Below are positions 62,301 through 64,000 of a stretch of 64,000 nt of DNA, piece after piece. The translations under genes were made by a program, and so were the position numbers. The notes beneath the pieces are model-generated. The model ran no database searches and was not told the DNA's origin. It saw only the letters and a program-made list of their open reading frames with translations. The DNA is from Rotaria sp. Silwood1 (lineage: Eukaryota; Rotifera; Eurotatoria; Philodinida; Philodinidae), in the NCBI GenBank assembly GCA_905250075.1, contig CAJNOP010000009.1:3119581-3183580 (forward strand), written 5' to 3'. Position 1 is the first letter of the stretch. Each line of letters begins with the position of its first letter.

Positions 62301-63895
62301 CAAGTTCACCATCATTTGATAATAATGTTCCAACAAAAGTTGTTTCAACAGTAAAATCATCTGAAAAACAATTGATTGAAACAAAAGCTGAACCAACAAA
62401 AAAATCTTCAAAAAGTTCATTATGTTCATGTTTTAGTAATAAATCAGCTAGTTCAAAAGATAAAACTCGTTCTATTCAAGCACCAAAAACAAATTTACCA
62501 GAAGTTAATATACCTGTTTCATCATCAAATATTTCATCAACATTAAAAACTCAAGGATCATTGCGTGCACCATCGAATGATTTACCACCAGTTGATTTAA
62601 CTCCAACATCAATTGAACCTATTGTTTTACCAACAATTCATATACAAGATAAAAAACAACCAATTAATCAACCTGAAACAATTGTCCCATTGAATGAAAT
62701 TAAAAAACAAAAAGAAATTCAAATGCCATTACCAATTCAAGTTCCTCTAGTTGAAAAACAACTAGGAGACGAAAAAAAAGTTCAAACAAATATTTCAACA
62801 GTAGCGATTGAAACACAACCAGTGAAAGAAACTCAAGTAAGATCCAGCAAAAAATTTCTAAACTCTACCTTACAATAGAAAACTCTCCGTAGTTTATTAA
62901 TTTCTTGTAAGACCGAAACTTTAATTAGTATGTTCACATCAAAAAATGTTTGGTTTTCAAAAGGCTCAGGTTATCTATTGTGGAGAGAGGTTTACTAAGT
63001 TTCTGCATCATTCTCATTTAAGAGAGAGTTTTCTGCCTTTTGACTATCATACGCTAAAGGGTGCTGTCAAATGACGGATTCAGCTCTGAAGCGATGGGTG
63101 GTCCGACGCAAAGTTCTTGCACTGGATTACTTGGATTCTCTCTACATATCCACTAGCTCCAAGAGGAGGTGTATGTCACAACGTAGTAACTATGCTGTTG
63201 GACAGATGATCAGAGATAGCCAGCTATCAATGACTTATCTCGGACCATCTCATAGCTGATGATATGAAGGTTTGAGCACAATACGATAAGCTGAAAATTC
63301 AATAAAATGAGCATAATTCGAGAGAAAAGCGACTATGGCTTTTTATCTACATCATAAGCTCTAACAATCGGTTACATAGAAACTTGAACAGGAGCTATGA
63401 GTTGGTAAAACTCTCTCGTAAGACATTTTGTTGAAAAATATTAGAAAAATAGTCAAGCCTTAACAAAAGAAATTCAATAATTCTTTTAAACTTTTCAAGT
63501 CTCAGTAGAACTTATTTAATGATGTAAGACTTAACCTACAAGTGATTTATCACTTTTTAACGTTCGCTCGTTAGTCATGCCATGAGTATGTAACCTATAA
63601 AATTGATAGGGTTCATGAAAAAGATTGCCTTTTATTTTTATTTACTTATCCTGTTGTATATATTTGTTTATTCTTGTCGAAAGAAGATAATTTGCAGAAA
63701 CAAAAAATGCCGCAAAAAATACTGAAAGATTTAGAAGAAAAATATTATCAAACAGTACCAAGTCTATCTTATATTGTTTATCAAGTAGCTCATTTACGGA
63801 ATGTTATTATAAAAGATCGAAGTCTAAATATATGGGAATTCTATCCAACTGTTATTTATTCTTTTCTATCATTCAATTATTTTGACTATCTTTAA
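50379..63895 (+). CDS. Giant acylated, polybasic, repeat-exon protein (~2,285 aa, 14 exons), family unknown
   Basis: Exons: 50379-50629, 51809-53220, 54278-55035, 55100-55867, 56024-56611, 56679-56915, 56977-57216, 57281-57514, 58661-58873, 58938-59150, 59223-59441, 60620-61534, 62225-62836, 63698-63895. Every join keeps frame with GT-AG borders; exons 4-13 are phase 0 at both ends. The N-terminus MGCSNARLL fits N-myristoylation plus Cys acylation. Exon 2 has a helical region (about residues 390-490); exon 3 is helical and Leu-rich. Five polybasic modules with a Cys/Phe core lie in exons 2, 4, 5, 12 and 13 (SKFCSC, LLACFKSKK, GGLCASCFS, GVFSTFF, SSLCSCFS). Exons 5-10 each end with a VNID-x-FKER unit. 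Exons 12-13 repeat LPxVDL-type motifs reminiscent of AHNAK/periaxin. There are no TM segments or enzyme motifs. Probable role: membrane-associated scaffold (inference). The last exon is the least certain. Confidence 0.8.
50630..51808 (+). other. Intron 1 of the giant gene
   Basis: 1,179 bp from GTAAGA to TCATTTAG, phase 2; it joins KKRFR to ILVDKPRSEL. Contains TA/TG microsatellites (about 50869-50898 and 51109-51124) and poly-A/T runs but no recognised gene or element. Confidence 0.75.
53221..54277 (+). other. Intron 2 of the giant gene
   Basis: 1,057 bp from GTATTT to TCTTTTAG, phase 1; it joins EQVEK to VTNDDEQLIRD. Contains a (GAA)n microsatellite at about 53738-53759. No gene seen inside. 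Confidence 0.75.
56679..57514 (+). repeat. Three tandemly duplicated exons (exons 6-8) with their introns
   Basis: Exons 56679-56915 (79 codons), 56977-57216 (80) and 57281-57514 (78) are close copies at about a 300 bp period. Each begins AAxxTTCCTC and runs through a Glu-Lys-Ile/Pro segment, an Ala/Gly-SExPVKSSAIKDTS-type segment and a final VNID-x-FKER unit. The introns are copied too: GTAAAATAAG starts those after exons 5, 6 and 7, and all three end in ATTCAG. Alignment by eye suggests about 85-90% nucleotide identity, pointing to recent unequal exchange or replication slippage. Confidence 0.9.
57608..58561. mobile_element. Probable inverted-repeat element filling intron 8 of the giant gene
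   Basis: Intron 8 (57515-58660) is 1,146 bp although neighbouring introns are 61-72 bp. Its left part begins GTTCTAATAAAAACTCTAAC, and its right part reverse-complements to TGTTCTCATAAAAATTCTTA. The arms continue with weaker pairing, including a shared GTCAAAG near the base. The enclosed DNA has only a weak 86-codon frame (58142-58402) with no recognised domain. The boundaries are approximate and no target duplication was confirmed. Confidence 0.35.
58661..59441 (+). repeat. Further copies of the repeat exon (exons 9-11)
   Basis: Exons 58661-58873 and 58938-59150 (71 codons each) are diverged relatives of exons 6-8. They open with PPKPEEHLEV or LPKSEERPDI, share an EESHYELP block followed by N-E-P-V, and end in SIFSQVNIDAFKERTF or VFSQVNIDTFKERTF. 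Exon 11 (59223-59441, 73 codons) keeps the opening SKPEVYSDI and the EEPHYQLPSSEPVP block but has lost the VNID-x-FKER ending. Confidence 0.85.
59442..60619 (+). other. Intron 11 of the giant gene
   Basis: 1,178 bp from GTAAGC to TTATTCAG, phase 0. AT-rich with no gene or clear element inside. Confidence 0.7.
61535..62224 (+). other. Intron 12 of the giant gene, with an internal inverted repeat
   Basis: 690 bp from GTATGT to TATTTAG, phase 0. Inside, about 61638-61673 (TAGTAAGTCTTATATTGATA then AGACTTTGAAC) pairs with the complement of about 62108-62147 (GTTCTTTCAAAGTCTTATAA then AAATAAGATTTACTAC). This ~37 bp imperfect inverted repeat, about 435 bp apart, may mark a decayed MITE. Confidence 0.5.
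62837..63697 (+). other. Intron 13 of the giant gene
   Basis: 861 bp from GTAAGA to TTTGCAG, phase 0. A 62-codon frame at 63071-63259 has no recognisable domain. If the last exon is wrong, the gene would instead run on from exon 13 to a TAG at 62876-62878. Confidence 0.6.
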
Positions 63896-64000
63896 ATAGA
63901 CCTGCTTTCCTAAGCATTAGATCGGATTTCGACTTTCAAGATATATCCTCAGAAGGTTGATGAGACAACCTTCTCAAATATCTCCATCCGTTTTTAATGT
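63896..64000. other. 3' flank of the giant gene, cut by the window end
   Basis: Only 105 bp remain after the stop; no AATAAA is seen, so the 3' end of the transcript probably lies outside the window. Confidence 0.4.

Noticed and set aside
1..64000. CRISPR arrays, bacterial operons, integrated prophage
   Set aside because: No regularly spaced direct repeats or prokaryotic gene clusters; the bacterial-type genes are isolated and intron-bearing.

Overview
The window reads as nuclear DNA of a small invertebrate, most likely a bdelloid rotifer (Rotaria/Adineta-like). The grounds are AT-rich DNA, genes cut by short GT-AG introns (40-70 bp), a metazoan-type ribosomal protein gene next to bacterial-type genes that carry introns (MscL channel, family II pyrophosphatase), a TIR/SAM protein and a TM-NHL-repeat gene. 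The species call is inference; no rRNA, mitochondrial or marker gene is present to fix it. No tRNA, rRNA, CRISPR, operon or complete autonomous transposon was found.

Layout. 1-2.9 kb: no gene; holds one copy of a ~0.75 kb diverged repeat whose partner lies near 24 kb. 2963-7648 (-): three-exon gene for a ~940 aa helical-repeat/TIR/SAM protein. 7.65-12.7 kb: no gene. 12725-15077 (+): six-exon TM-plus-NHL-repeat gene broken by four in-frame TAA codons, with a piggyBac-like MITE in its second intron. 17596-18129 (+): unrecognised 177 aa protein. 20740-21273 (-): MscL. 21.3-28.6 kb: no gene; holds the second repeat copy and a 440 bp hAT-like foldback MITE. 28621-29827 (+): Mn-dependent family II inorganic pyrophosphatase. 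30269-31047 (-): four-TM MS4A-like protein. 34289-34601 (+): ribosomal protein eL38. 34998-35909 (-): Val-Pro-repeat protein, convergent with eL38. 35.9-50.3 kb: a 14 kb gene-poor tract with two hairpin elements and an ankyrin-repeat relic.

50379-63895 (+): one very large gene assembled here from 14 exons whose splice phases all agree, encoding ~2,285 aa. It starts with an acylation-type MGC N-terminus and is mostly low-complexity. It holds five polybasic modules with a Cys/Phe core and an array of tandemly duplicated phase-0 exons that each end in a VNID-x-FKER motif. I do not recognise this protein in any named family, and it is the best candidate here for something undescribed.

The genes show no pathway relationship to each other, as expected for a eukaryotic chromosome segment. 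At five of the eight genes a splice-acceptor-like sequence sits 0-35 bp before the ATG. That fits 5' UTR introns or the spliced-leader trans-splicing known in bdelloids.
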